Shown: positions 53,421 through 62,802, counted from the stretch's first letter. The stretch is DNA of 64,000 nt from Selenomonadaceae bacterium (GCA_017554235.1 JAFZIV010000007.1:37260-101259), one strand, 5' to 3'. A program made the numbers and translations. Notes: generated by a model from the letters alone, not told the origin.

Positions 53421-54194
53421 TTGCAAAAATTAATTGAAAGTAAAATTATGCGTGCGCTCGTCGAATTTGATATGATTCAAGACGGAGACAAAATTTTAAT
53501 AGGCTTGTCGGGCGGCAAGGACAGTTTGCTTTTAACTTACGCGTTGACAATTTTGCAGAAACGTCTTGCCAAAAATTTTTCACTCGTCGCGTTGACGATA
53601 GATCCCAACTTCGATGAAAATTTTCAATCCAATGCCGCTAAGCTTACAGAGTTTTGTAAATCACTAGACATTCAACACAAAATTCACAGCGTCGACATTG
53701 CAGGCGTAATTCGTGAACAAGGAAAGAATCCTTGCTTTACCTGCGCTTACTTTAGACGTGCCGCAGTCAATCGAATTGCCAATGAACTCGGCGCAAATAA
53801 AGTTGCCTATGCACATCACCTTGACGACGCGGTAGAAACTTTTTTAATGAGTTTGCTTTCATCGGGACAACTTACAACATTTCAGCCAAAAACTTTTTTG
53901 AGTCGAACCAATGTTACGGTGATTCGTCCGCTGATTTATCTGCGCGAATTTGAAATAGAAAATTTTATTGCCGAAAAAAATTTTGACGTGTTGAAATCTC
54001 CCTGTCCTATCGACGGAACTACGAATAGGCAGACGATTAAAAATCTTATTGTTGAACTTGGAAAAACTTTTCCTGACTTATTCGACCACCTAACCGCCGC
54101 GATGAGAAAAAATTCTATCGGCGAACTTTGGGACGCTCCTAAAACTCGTAAGCAAATGCGCGAAACTTATTTTTCATACGTTCATAAATCTTAG
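53421..54194 (+). CDS. ttcA: tRNA 2-thiocytidine biosynthesis protein
   Basis: The 257-residue enzyme has the PP-loop SGGKDSLLL, the cysteine pair CFTCAYFRR and AHHLDDAVETF, plus a third Cys in KSPCPIDGTTNRQ. It thiolates C32 of some tRNAs with an iron-sulphur cluster. TTG 53421 follows GTAGGTGATATT, with eight bases after the LysE-type stop. Confidence 0.9.
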   Translation: MQKLIESKIMRALVEFDMIQDGDKILIGLSGGKDSLLLTYALTILQKRLAKNFSLVALTIDPNFDENFQSNAAKLTEFCKSLDIQHKIHSVDIAGVIREQGKNPCFTCAYFRRAAVNRIANELGANKVAYAHHLDDAVETFLMSLLSSGQLTTFQPKTFLSRTNVTVIRPLIYLREFEIENFIAEKNFDVLKSPCPIDGTTNRQTIKNLIVELGKTFPDLFDHLTAAMRKNSIGELWDAPKTRKQMRETYFSYVHKS

Positions 54195-54285
54195 AAACTG
54201 TGGACAAATTATTTTAACCTGAGAAGTATCGTATTTGAATTTAATTTTTATAGACAACTATAGCTTTTTATGTTAAATTATACGT

Positions 54286-54565
54286 GACCGACTTAAGATG
54301 AAGGAAAGACAGACCATCGGTGGAGATGTGGCTGAAGCTTATATTTCAGTTCCGTTATAAGTGAATCAAAAAAATAGCCCCGCATGCGATTCGGGCAAGA
54401 CACTATAACATTATGGAACGGCAACGTTGACGTAGAGTCGGAGGACAGATAGACAAATCTTTTGAAAGGTGGTTGTAGTTTACAAGTAGTCCGAAAGTTT
54501 ATACAATCGGATAGAGGTGTGTAGTACGCCGGAGAGTTTATCCTCTCGAATGTGTTTGTTTATAT
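54286..54565 (+). ncRNA. structured RNA candidate of about 280 nt
   Basis: This gene-free segment holds a chain of local stems: ACCGA/TCGGT, CTTATA/TATAAG, GCCC/GGGC around CGCATGCG, TCCGA/TCGGA, GGTGT/ACGCC, and finally GAGAG/CTCTC followed by a T-rich stretch (54531-54565) like a terminator. A possible promoter (TAGACA, 17 bases, TAAATT) lies near 54251-54279. It is GA-rich in single-stranded parts. Length, and purine-rich loops such as GGAGATGTGG, recall large Firmicutes RNAs such as the raiA motif, but I cannot assign it. Confidence 0.5.
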
Positions 54566-54570
54566 TTGAC

Positions 54571-54838
54571 TATGGCAAGCGCAACTATTGTCCACCTCAT
54601 TCGTAACTATTTAAAATATGTGCCGACTAAAGAATTTTAGGCATTTTGTGGCGATTGAAAGCCGCTAAATTTGAATTTGAGCGTTTTTGTCAGAAGTGGT
54701 CTAAATATCATGGTGCAGTCTCTGTTTGGCAAAAATCCCGTAGCGAACTGGGCACTTGTACGCAACCAACTTTTAATTGATGACCGTATGGCGACTCTGT
54801 TCGACAAATTTCACTTACACAAAACTATTGACACTACC
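54571..54838 (+). pseudogene. IS256-family transposase remnant with right inverted repeat, copy 1
   Basis: Frame pieces read TIVHLIRNYLKYVPTKEF, then KWSKYHGAVSVWQKSRSEL, then NWALVRNQLLIDDRMATLFD; these match the VHQIRNSLKYV, YP...W and NW-L-NQL parts of IS256-type transposases, with frameshifts and large deletions. The end TTACACAAAACTATTGACAC plus TACC is a typical IS256-type terminal repeat. Confidence 0.7.
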
Positions 54839-54898
54839 TAAGTTAGTAAAAAGCCCTCCGATTTTTGTCGAAGGGTAAATTTTTCTTATTGAGTTATC

Positions 54899-55255
54899 TC
54901 ATTGGTTAATGCCATATTCGTCAATATTCATATTGATTAATTTTTTTCCGTACTTTTCGCATGCAATCAGCATTGCCTTAACTCTGTTTATCTGCTCGCC
55001 TTTATAAATGTAAACATTATCTGCGTACTGTCTTATACAAACATCAATTCCGCATTTTTGCCAAGCGCGTGCAACTTCGTTATCTATGTCGCTGTCGAAA
55101 AATGTTTTAAATTTACCGTAGCGATCACAAAGGTCAGTGCCGCCTAAATCATTCAAAAATTTGCTGTCACGAGACGTTACTATATAACCGCCGCCTGAAA
55201 CTTCGTCAAGTTGTTCCATATCCATAATTTCTGTTGAAAATTTTTCCGTCATCAT
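54899..55255 (-). CDS. double-glycine-leader secreted peptide, copy 2
   Basis: The 118-residue product has leader DMEQLDEVSGG, ending in the Gly-Gly cleavage site at residues 21-22, typical of peptides processed and exported by C39-peptidase ABC transporters. The core of about 95 residues has TSRDSKFLNDLGGTDL, CDRYGKFKTFFD, ARAWQKCGI and four Cys. GGAGGT precedes the ATG. It shares its plan with the next gene. No exporter or immunity gene is seen here. Confidence 0.75.
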   Translation of the reverse strand: MMTEKFSTEIMDMEQLDEVSGGGYIVTSRDSKFLNDLGGTDLCDRYGKFKTFFDSDIDNEVARAWQKCGIDVCIRQYADNVYIYKGEQINRVKAMLIACEKYGKKLINMNIDEYGINQ

Positions 55256-55287
55256 CTTTATTAACCTCCAAATTTTTTATAAAATTT

Positions 55288-55641
55288 TTACCAATCCCAA
55301 TCTGAACGATTTAATTTTTTTCCAATGTGACTTTGTGCATATTCGTAGGCTTCTTCTTGAGTGATTTTTTTCCATTTGCCGTTTATCTGCGCTTCGTACA
55401 CATTAGCACTGAAGATATCCGTCTTGCATGAAATTCCTGCAGCCATCCAAGCCTTCTGTATTTCTTGGTCAAAAAACTTTGACTTAAATGCGCCGTATCT
55501 GTCACACTGGGCAAAATTACCACGTAACAATACGTTCAAAAATTTACTGTCACGAGACGTTTCAAAACATGAGCCTCCTGATACGCGATCCAATTCCTCG
55601 AAGTTCATAACATCTTCATTCAAAATTATTTTTTTTGTCAT
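55288..55641 (-). CDS. double-glycine-leader secreted peptide, copy 1
   Basis: The 117-residue product has leader NFEELDRVSGG (Gly-Gly at 22-23) and a core with TSRDSKFLNVLLRGNFAQCD, RYGAFKSKFFD and KAWMAAGISC. Conserved with copy 2 are TSRDSKFLN, CDRYG, FK, FFD, AW and NVY. The core is larger than most class II bacteriocins, so the family may be a new double-glycine peptide type. It lies 32 bases upstream of copy 2 on the same strand. Confidence 0.75.
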   Translation of the reverse strand: MTKKIILNEDVMNFEELDRVSGGSCFETSRDSKFLNVLLRGNFAQCDRYGAFKSKFFDQEIQKAWMAAGISCKTDIFSANVYEAQINGKWKKITQEEAYEYAQSHIGKKLNRSDWDW

Positions 55642-55656
55642 TTTTAAAACTTCCTT

Positions 55657-55974
<318 letters not shown>

Positions 55975-56065
55975 CTAAAATCTGTGATTGCTTTTTTCTC
56001 CACTTATTTTAGAAGACATAATAATCATCACTGTTTATTTTATCGTAAGTGAGCAGAACGTCCCG

Positions 56066-56181
56066 TAGCTAACTGGTCGCTGGTTCGTAACCAACTTTTA
56101 CTTGATGACCGTATGGCTGTTTTCTTCGATAAATTCGACCGCTAATTTCTTTCTTACTTACACAAAACTATTGACACTACC
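56066..56181 (+). pseudogene. IS256-family transposase remnant with right inverted repeat, copy 2
   Basis: NWSLVRNQLLLDDRMAVFFD and KFDR-stop match the C-terminus of copy 1, and the same terminal repeat (CACAAAACTATTGACACTAC) ends at 56181. Both remnants point the same way and flank the peptide genes. Nothing else is recognised in 55963-56303. Confidence 0.7.
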
Positions 56182-56303
56182 TTTTTCAAAGCATAAAAAA
56201 CTACCGGCATATTGCTACCCGTTACGATAAATTGGCTATTTGCTTTCCGAATTTCGTAATTCTTGCCGCTGTTATGATTCAAATTTAGACTTTACCAACA
56301 GCC

Positions 56304-57077
56304 CTAGAAATTTTTTCCTACCTTAACGATTTTGCTTGCAACCACAGCCGCGCCGAATCCGTTATCAATATTGACGACAGAAATGCCTGCCGCGCAACTG
56401 TTCAGCATAGCAAGCAATGCGGCAAGCCCGTTAAACGACGCGCCATAACCTACACTCGTCGGCACGGCAATAATCGGTTTATCCGTCAAGCCGCCAACGA
56501 CACTAGCCAACGCGCCTTCCATACCGGCAACTACAATTATAACGCTCGCCGTCTCAATTTCCTTCATATGTGCAAAAAGTCTGTGAATGCCTGCAACTCC
56601 GCAATCATGAAAAATTTTTACGCTATTTCCGAAAAGATACGCCGTCAATCGCGCTTCCTCCGCAACAGGTAAATCACTTGTCCCCGCCGTCAAAATTAAA
56701 ATATTTCGTGAATCATCGCGGACAAAATTTTTTCTGTCAACGTAAATCATCTGCGCGGCGTCACTATACTGCGCGGCGGGAATTTCTTCCGCTACAAATT
56801 CAAATTTCTCACGACTTGCACGAGTGGCAATTAAATTTCCGTCGCTCTTTTCATACAGTCGCTTAAAAATTTCTCTGACTTGCTCCTTTGTCTTACCTGC
56901 CGCGTAAATTACTTCAGGAAATCCTTGCCGCAATTCGCGATGAAGGTCTATGCTTGCAAATCCTAAATTTTCTACCGCGTCCAACGGCAAATTTTTTAAA
57001 CGCTCGACAATTTCTTTTTCTTCAACCAAATTATTCTTATATCCGCGCAGAAGTTCAATTAAAAATTTTTCTGTCAT
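56304..57077 (-). CDS. larB: nickel-pincer cofactor biosynthesis protein LarB
   Basis: The 257-residue protein has the LarB/AIR-carboxylase-like signature: NILILTAGTSDLPVAEEARL, HDCGVAGIHRLFAHM, VAGMEGALASVVGGL and PTSVGYGASFNGLAALLAML. LarB carboxylates and hydrolyses nicotinic acid adenine dinucleotide for the lactate-racemase cofactor. larA, larC and larE are not in the window. ATG 57077 has AAGGAAGTGG upstream. Confidence 0.92.
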   Translation of the reverse strand: MTEKFLIELLRGYKNNLVEEKEIVERLKNLPLDAVENLGFASIDLHRELRQGFPEVIYAAGKTKEQVREIFKRLYEKSDGNLIATRASREKFEFVAEEIPAAQYSDAAQMIYVDRKNFVRDDSRNILILTAGTSDLPVAEEARLTAYLFGNSVKIFHDCGVAGIHRLFAHMKEIETASVIIVVAGMEGALASVVGGLTDKPIIAVPTSVGYGASFNGLAALLAMLNSCAAGISVVNIDNGFGAAVVASKIVKVGKNF

Positions 57078-57155
57078 AATTCCACTTCCTTTGATAAAAT
57101 TATATCAAATTTTCAAATTTTGGGTTATAATATTTTTTATAAAGGGCGGTTGATT

Positions 57156-58538
57156 ATGAATTGGAAAAGCTTAACAAATTTTTTCAGCGACATATGGGAT
57201 AAGTTTAAAAATCTATTCATTGACACGCCGAAACAACCTGAAAATATTTTTGTGGCTTTAGCAAAATTTCGCGGCATTAAATTTTTGGTTCATTTCACAA
57301 AAATTGAAAATCTACCGAGTATAGCTAAATTCGGTCTATTGACACGAAAAAATCTTGACGACAAATCCTTAAATTATTCTTACAATGATGACACGCGACG
57401 AGATAATATTACAAATTCATTGTCGCTTTCAATAACTTTTCCAAATTACAAAATGTTTTATAAGTATAGTGGCGCATCTGAAGATTGGGCGGTAATCTTG
57501 TTGGACGCCGAAAAAATTTTGGGCAATATCCCTTGCGCGTTTAATTATACAAATGCTTCCAATGATAATGTAAAGAAAATTTCTAAGGAAAAACGAATGT
57601 CCGTAGACGCTTTTCAGAAAATGTTTTATGAGCCGGACGACTCGTCTAGAAAAATGCGCAATCTTAATGCCAATGAACCGACTGACCCACAAGCCGAAAT
57701 ACTTTGCTTGGGTGATATTCCGTTAAAATATTTTGCAGGAATAGTTTTCAAAAATTCTTCGCGGGCAACGGAAAATAAAAAACTTTTTTCAAATATTCCT
57801 CTGAAAGTTGATGATTATTATTTTGCACCAAGACACGATTATAAATTTTGGCAGGTAAATTTCAACGAGGTAACTGTTATGGCTAATCGTCCCGTTTACG
57901 TTGCAAAACATTCTGCGCCTTTTGTGGAAATAATTCACACGGATTTTAAGTTTTATAACGGATTTTCTGATAAACAAAAACGTTTAAGCATAAAAAGTTT
58001 ACACTCCGCATTTTTGGAAAGCTATCCCGAAAAAAATATTTTGGAAATTTCGTCTAAGAGTGAAAATCCTCTTGGTGTAAAACTCGGCGCATTCGATTTA
58101 AAAATTTCCCGCGCAGATTTTGAAAAAGATTTTTCTGTAGAAAGTGCATTTCAAGGCAGTAAAGTTTTTGAGAACGGCGGTCCTTACGTCGACCTGCTGA
58201 ATAAGACTTCTCGCGAAGCTAAAACCGATGAGCGAATCAAAACCAGCGGCAAGTTGATAGGTTTTAAATATTTTAATGAAGCCTTTCCGCTTGAGCCTAC
58301 AACTTATTTTTACGATTGGCTCTACATTAACGCTTTAAATCTTAATCCAGATTTGGCGGAGGAAATTTTGAAATTTAACGCCTTCACCGACATTGAATTT
58401 AATCCTAAAAAATCTTTAAACTGCCAAGCAAAAGCGGCGGCAATTTTCGTAGGATTGAATCAAGCAAATTTAATCATTTACGCTTTAAAGTGTAAGGAAA
58501 ATTTTTTAAAAATTGTTTATCCAAAGGAGGATTTATGA
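57156..58538 (+). CDS. DarT-like ADP-ribosyltransferase fused to a NADAR-like domain
   Basis: ATG 57156 behind GGGCGG gives 460 residues. Residues 36-235 match DarT/DUF4433: FLVHFTKIENLPSIAKFGLL, RR at 81-82 with NSLSLSITFPNYKMF, and the candidate catalytic Glu181 in DPQAEILCLGDIPL. DarT toxins attach ADP-ribose to bases in single-stranded DNA. Residues 315-440 look like the NADAR domain linked to DarT1 (VESAFQGSKVF, GKLIGFKYFNEAFPLEP, FYDWLYINAL, FTDIEFNPKKSLNCQAKAAA). NADAR proteins remove ADP-ribose, so toxin and antidote may be joined. The assignment is from memory of motifs. Confidence 0.8.
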   Translation: MNWKSLTNFFSDIWDKFKNLFIDTPKQPENIFVALAKFRGIKFLVHFTKIENLPSIAKFGLLTRKNLDDKSLNYSYNDDTRRDNITNSLSLSITFPNYKMFYKYSGASEDWAVILLDAEKILGNIPCAFNYTNASNDNVKKISKEKRMSVDAFQKMFYEPDDSSRKMRNLNANEPTDPQAEILCLGDIPLKYFAGIVFKNSSRATENKKLFSNIPLKVDDYYFAPRHDYKFWQVNFNEVTVMANRPVYVAKHSAPFVEIIHTDFKFYNGFSDKQKRLSIKSLHSAFLESYPEKNILEISSKSENPLGVKLGAFDLKISRADFEKDFSVESAFQGSKVFENGGPYVDLLNKTSREAKTDERIKTSGKLIGFKYFNEAFPLEPTTYFYDWLYINALNLNPDLAEEILKFNAFTDIEFNPKKSLNCQAKAAAIFVGLNQANLIIYALKCKENFLKIVYPKEDL

Positions 58539-59089
58539 GAGATAAAAATTTTTATTGGCAACTGTTCAAGTCAACATTTATAATCAGTATGTTCACAGTT
58601 GGCGGCGGATATGTTATAATCCCGCTCTTGAAAGCAAAATACGTCGACGAATATCGTTGGATAAGCGAAGAAGAAACGCTTAACATGGTTGCAATCGCGC
58701 AGTCAACGCCGGGAATAATGGCAGTTAATACGGCGATAATGCTCGGCTATCGAATGGCGGGAATACTCGGCGCACTTACGGGAATGTTCGCAACTGTTTT
58801 ACCGCCGCTGATTATAATTTGTATAGTTGCGTCATTTTATGAATTGGTTGCAAAAAATGAAAGCGTTCAACTTGTCTTGAAGGGAATGCAATGCGGAGCG
58901 ACGGCTTTACTTTTGGACGTTGCGATTGACCTTTTAATCAAGCAGTGCAAAAAAAAGTTAGTACTGCCGATTATAATAATTTTGGCGACGTTCATAGCAA
59001 ATTTATTTTTCGACGTAAATATAATGTTGCTGGTTGCGATTGACGGCGTTGTAGGATTTTTCCTTCTGCGCGATAAGAAGTACAGTTAA
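58535..59089 (+). CDS. chrA: chromate-transporter-family membrane protein, single half
   Basis: The 184-residue protein has about five membrane helices and FKSTFIISMFTVGGGYVIIP with AQSTPGIMAVNTAIMLGYR, the ChrA half-domain pattern. Its ATG overlaps the stop of the DarT-NADAR-like gene by four bases, and its site AAAGGAGG lies inside that gene, so they are coupled. Such half proteins normally come in pairs; only one is present. The substrate may not be chromate. Confidence 0.87.
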   Translation: MRDKNFYWQLFKSTFIISMFTVGGGYVIIPLLKAKYVDEYRWISEEETLNMVAIAQSTPGIMAVNTAIMLGYRMAGILGALTGMFATVLPPLIIICIVASFYELVAKNESVQLVLKGMQCGATALLLDVAIDLLIKQCKKKLVLPIIIILATFIANLFFDVNIMLLVAIDGVVGFFLLRDKKYS

Positions 59090-59120
59090 GTGGTCAGTGA
59101 AAAGTGGTCAGTGGTCAGTA
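59090..59120. repeat. GTGGTCAGTG-type intergenic repeat
   Basis: GTGGTCAGTGAAAAGTGGTC followed by AGTGGTCAG matches the left arm of the repeat at 37223. Confidence 0.6.
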
Positions 59121-59164
59121 ATGGAAAAAAATTTTTTAAAGCTCCAAGCTAATGGAGGTTAATT

Positions 59165-59980
59165 ATGAAGATAAAATTATTTGTCAGTGATATTGACGGA
59201 ACGCTTTTAGTTCCAAAGAAAAAAATTTCTGCGCGGAATATCAACGCGGTTAAACGTATGACGGACGCAGGAATTACGGTAACGATTGCAACCGGCAGGA
59301 TGTACCGCGCCGCCTTGCCGATTGCGCAGGAACTTGGCGTAAATGTTCCGATTATTACTTACAACGGCGCATTGATTAAATCTGTTGACGGCGAAATTAT
59401 TTATGAAAATTGTCTGCCGGAAAATCTTGTCGTCGAGATTGTAAAGTTTTACGAAAAGCGCGGTTGGCATTTGCAAAGTTACAGCGAAGATATTTTGTAC
59501 GTTCCTGAATATAATAAATTTGTGCAAGAATATGAGGCAAGCCAAAAAGTTCAAGCTAACGTTATTGGTTGGGAAGGTATGAAGGGAAAACATTTTAAAG
59601 TTTGCAAAATGTTAAGCATTGCCGAGAGCGAAGAAGAAAATTTGCGTCATATGGCGGAACTTAAAGCGGTATTTGGAAATAAAATTGACGTGACTAAATC
59701 TGCGCCGATTTTTACTGAAATTGTTTGTCCTAATGTATCGAAAGCGTCGGCGGTTACAATTCTTGCCGAAAAATTAGGCGTTGTCCGCGCAGAAGTTCTT
59801 GCGATTGGTGATGCTGATAACGATTTACCTATGTTGAAGGTAGCCGGAATAAGTGTTGCTATGGGCAATGCTACCGAAGAAGTTAAAAAATCTTGTGATT
59901 TAATTACGGGACTTTGTGAAGATGACGGCTTCGCGCAGGCTGTCGACGAATTTGTTTTTGGGAGGTTTAATGAACAGTAA
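59165..59980 (+). CDS. Cof-type HAD phosphatase
   Basis: The 271-residue protein has the HAD motifs VSDIDGTLL (nucleophile Asp), TIATGRMYR and AIGDADNDLPMLKVAG, with the Cof-type cap between. It is a cytosolic sugar- or cofactor-phosphate phosphatase of unknown substrate. The site AATGGAGG precedes the ATG. Confidence 0.92.
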   Translation: MKIKLFVSDIDGTLLVPKKKISARNINAVKRMTDAGITVTIATGRMYRAALPIAQELGVNVPIITYNGALIKSVDGEIIYENCLPENLVVEIVKFYEKRGWHLQSYSEDILYVPEYNKFVQEYEASQKVQANVIGWEGMKGKHFKVCKMLSIAESEEENLRHMAELKAVFGNKIDVTKSAPIFTEIVCPNVSKASAVTILAEKLGVVRAEVLAIGDADNDLPMLKVAGISVAMGNATEEVKKSCDLITGLCEDDGFAQAVDEFVFGRFNEQ

Positions 59981-60926
59981 AGTTGCACCGCTGATTGAAA
60001 GCGGATTAATGGCGGCTATAACGGCGATATTGGGAATGGCGGCAACATATTTACCTGTCGTTGGGCTTTTAGTAGAATTTTTCTGCCCGTTGCCGATAGT
60101 CGTATTGACGGTAAGACAAGGATTTAAATACGGCGCGGCGGCATCGTTAGTGTCCTTATTAATGCTTTTAATGTTTATGGGCCCGATACTAGCCGTAAGA
60201 ATTACGATGATGTTTAGTTTATGCGGCTTGATGTTCGGCTACTGTTTACGCAGAGGATTTAGCGCGGTAAAATGTTTAATACCTACGCTTATAATGGCGT
60301 TTGCCGCGCAGGTTATTTCAATCTTAATGATGACAATAATTTTGGGCGTCAACGTGATAGATGATGAAGTAAACCTTATGCGAGAATCTTTTGCGCAAGC
60401 ATTGCAAATTTACGAAAATGCCGGAATAGATCCTGCAACGATAGGTTATGCGCAAGATCAAGTTGAAGCGTTAATCCAACTGATAGCTATCCTGACGCCG
60501 ATAATTTTATTTTTAACCGCACTTGTCAACGTGGTTGTCAACTACTTAATTGCCAAAATAATTTTCCGCAAGTTGAATATGAAATTTGCCGAGCCGTTAC
60601 CGTCCTTCGCGCAGTGGAGATTTTCAAGAGCATTTTTATATTTGGCGGCATTTTCGGCGTTGGGGCTTTATTGGGGAGAAACACGAGCATTACCCGCGCT
60701 ATATTTCGTCGCAATGAACGGGTTATTTTTCGCCGTCTTAATAGGCTTGGTGCAAGGAATATCTTTGCTATCATTTATTGCTGACAGGTACAACATATCA
60801 ACATTTGTTCGGAGAATGATTTTTGTAATAGTGATTTTAAATTTTATGTTGGCGCAGATAGTTGCATTTACGGGATTATTTGATATGATTTTCGATTACA
60901 GAAAATATTTTCGCGATAAAACTTAG
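59970..60926 (+). CDS. DUF2232 (YybS-like) membrane protein
   Basis: ATG 59970 behind GGGAGG overlaps the end of the HAD gene; longer forms of the frame are rejected. The 318-residue protein has about eight membrane helices (LMAAITAILGMAATYLPVVG, MFSLCGLMFGYCLRRGF) and resembles the DUF2232 family found near dhh/rplI in Firmicutes. Function unknown; possibly an ECF-like transporter component. Confidence 0.82.
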   Translation: MNSKVAPLIESGLMAAITAILGMAATYLPVVGLLVEFFCPLPIVVLTVRQGFKYGAAASLVSLLMLLMFMGPILAVRITMMFSLCGLMFGYCLRRGFSAVKCLIPTLIMAFAAQVISILMMTIILGVNVIDDEVNLMRESFAQALQIYENAGIDPATIGYAQDQVEALIQLIAILTPIILFLTALVNVVVNYLIAKIIFRKLNMKFAEPLPSFAQWRFSRAFLYLAAFSALGLYWGETRALPALYFVAMNGLFFAVLIGLVQGISLLSFIADRYNISTFVRRMIFVIVILNFMLAQIVAFTGLFDMIFDYRKYFRDKT

Positions 60927-60986
60927 GAAAAAAATTTATTGGTAGGGAACTTGATTGAAAGGGTGAGCTTTTTAAGGTTTTAGTTT

Positions 60987-61361
60987 ATGATAAAATTTTT
61001 ATTGGTCTTCATAGGCGGCGGCTTAGGAGCAATGTCTCGATACTTTGTAACGACATTATTAGCGGGCAAGTTGGGAAATTTTCCTATTGGCACATTAACT
61101 GTAAATATTCTGGGGAGTCTTTTCATTGGAATTTTCACGGGAATTTTTTTCGGCAGATTTAACGAGACTTCCGAAATGGCTCGAATATTTTTTGTTGTAG
61201 GATTTTTAGGCGGATTTTCAACTTTGTCATCGTTTTCGATAGAAACTTTAATGCTATTTCAAAACGGAAATACTGTTCTAGCCGTGATAAATATCATAGC
61301 AACATTTTCGACAGGGATTATTGCCTGCGCGGCAGGATTTATGTTAATGCGCCATTTTTAA
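60987..61361 (+). CDS. crcB: fluoride efflux channel
   Basis: The 124-residue protein has four membrane helices and CrcB/Fluc marks: GGGLGAMSRYFVT, GTLTVNILGSLFIGIFTG, and GFLGGFSTLSSFSIET. Two subunits form the double-barrelled channel. The usual fluoride riboswitch is not evident in the 60 bases upstream. The ribosome-binding site (AAGG) is weak. Confidence 0.93.
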   Translation: MIKFLLVFIGGGLGAMSRYFVTTLLAGKLGNFPIGTLTVNILGSLFIGIFTGIFFGRFNETSEMARIFFVVGFLGGFSTLSSFSIETLMLFQNGNTVLAVINIIATFSTGIIACAAGFMLMRHF

Positions 61362-61372
61362 TATTTTTTTTA

Positions 61373-61408
61373 TGTACTATAGCATAATTTTATTTTTTGT
61401 AGTACAAT
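61373..61408 (+). promoter_or_regulatory. inverted repeat and candidate promoter of ftsZ
   Basis: TGTACTA (61373-61379) and TAGTACA (61400-61406) form a perfect 7-base inverted repeat, and TACAAT (61403-61408) could be a -10 element. The -35 is poor, so a regulator may be needed; 73 bases to the ftsZ start. Confidence 0.35.
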
Positions 61409-61481
61409 TAGCCGCAATCTAAAATTTGAAATTAGCCCTCTCAAAATTGCAGATAAAAAACTTTTGACGGAGGAATACAAT

Positions 61482-62759
61482 GTGTTTGAATTAGATGATA
61501 ATGGTTTGGACAAGTTTGCCAAAATAAAAGTCATCGGTGTGGGCGGCGGCGGTAACAATGCTGTCAATCGAATGATTTCATTGGGGCTTGAAGGCGTTGA
61601 ATTTGTAGCTATAAATACAGACGCGCAGGCTCTTATGACGGCACTTGCTTCAAAACGTATGCAAATCGGAGCAAAATTAACGCGCGGACTTGGTGCGGGT
61701 GCTCGTCCTGAAGTCGGCAGGGACGCGGCACTTGAAAACCGTGACGACATTTTAAAAGTACTTGATAAATCCGATATGGTGTTTATAACGGCAGGAATGG
61801 GCGGCGGTACAGGTACAGGTGCAGCTCCCATCGTTGCAGAATGTGCGCGTGAAGTCGGTGCATTGACTGTCGGAGTTGTCACACGTCCGTTTACCTTTGA
61901 AGGTCCTAAGCGTAAGAAAAATGCAGACTTGGGCATAGAAAATCTTAAGCGTAATGTCGATACGATAATTACTATTCCCAATGACAGACTTTTACAAGTT
62001 ATCGACAAAAAAACGCCTATGACGAAGGCGTTTAGTATAGCTGATGATATTTTGCGGCAAGGCGTCAAGGGTATTTCGGATTTAATTGCTGTACCCGGTC
62101 TTGTCAACTTAGACTTTGCTGACGTGCAAACTGTCATGAGCAATTCAGGTTCGGCACTTATGGGTATAGGCGAGGCGTCAGGCGAAAATGCAACCGTCAA
62201 CGCCGTTAAATTGGCTATCGATTCGCCGTTGCTTGAAACGAGTATTCAAGGCGCACACGGAATACTTTTGAACATTATGGGCGCGACTGAAAATCTTCGT
62301 ATGTATGAAATTAATGAAGCGTCTACAACCGTACAAGAAGCGGCACATCCTGAAGCCGAAATATTATGGGGCGTTTCATTGGATGAATCAATGGGCGAAA
62401 CCGTCAGAGTAACGATCATCGCAACCAGATTTGACGGCGAAATTGATTCCGCTCCGGCAATGCAGCCAAGAATGCAACAGCATATACAGCCCCATGTGAA
62501 CAGGAGACAACCTCAACAGCCGATTAACTTTCCTTCCTTTAACGGTTTTGGCGCACCCACCTTTAACACGCAACAACAAAATCAGCCGCCGCAACAACAA
62601 TATCAACCGAATTATCAACAAAATTATCAGCAACCTCAGCAAAATAATTTTCCGCCGCAGAATCAACAGCAACCGCCCCAGCAACCTCAACAACCCCAAC
62701 AAAATCGTAAACCTAATAATTCTGACATTGGGCTTGATTTGCCGCCTTGGATGCGCTGA
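61482..62759 (+). CDS. ftsZ: cell division protein FtsZ
   Basis: GTG 61482 is used because GGAGG lies eight bases before it; TTG 61464 is upstream of that site. The 425-residue tubulin-like GTPase has [14 protein letters not shown], the signature [16 protein letters not shown], and [11 protein letters not shown]. The linker is unusually rich in Gln, Pro and Asn (about residues 340-410), and the C-terminal contact peptide ends DLPPWMR. It polymerises into the Z-ring. No ftsA or ftsQ is nearby. Confidence 0.96.
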   Translation: MFELDDNGLDKFAKIKVIGVGGGGNNAVNRMISLGLEGVEFVAINTDAQALMTALASKRMQIGAKLTRGLGAGARPEVGRDAALENRDDILKVLDKSDMVFITAGMGGGTGTGAAPIVAECAREVGALTVGVVTRPFTFEGPKRKKNADLGIENLKRNVDTIITIPNDRLLQVIDKKTPMTKAFSIADDILRQGVKGISDLIAVPGLVNLDFADVQTVMSNSGSALMGIGEASGENATVNAVKLAIDSPLLETSIQGAHGILLNIMGATENLRMYEINEASTTVQEAAHPEAEILWGVSLDESMGETVRVTIIATRFDGEIDSAPAMQPRMQQHIQPHVNRRQPQQPINFPSFNGFGAPTFNTQQQNQPPQQQYQPNYQQNYQQPQQNNFPPQNQQQPPQQPQQPQQNRKPNNSDIGLDLPPWMR

Positions 62760-62802
62760 ATTAATTTTAGCCGATAAAAACTTTCTGCCTTAGGGCAGTT
62801 TT

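Noticed and set aside
60927..60986. Possible fluoride riboswitch before crcB
   Set aside because: The conserved riboswitch core motifs were not found in this short gap.
61370..62200. Long minus-strand frame over ftsZ
   Set aside because: Shadow of ftsZ with no start signal; ftsZ motifs leave no doubt about the coding strand.
62560..62720. CAA-rich repetitive stretch that looks like a tandem repeat array
   Set aside because: It encodes the Gln/Pro-rich FtsZ linker in frame; no regular repeat and spacer structure, so not a CRISPR array.
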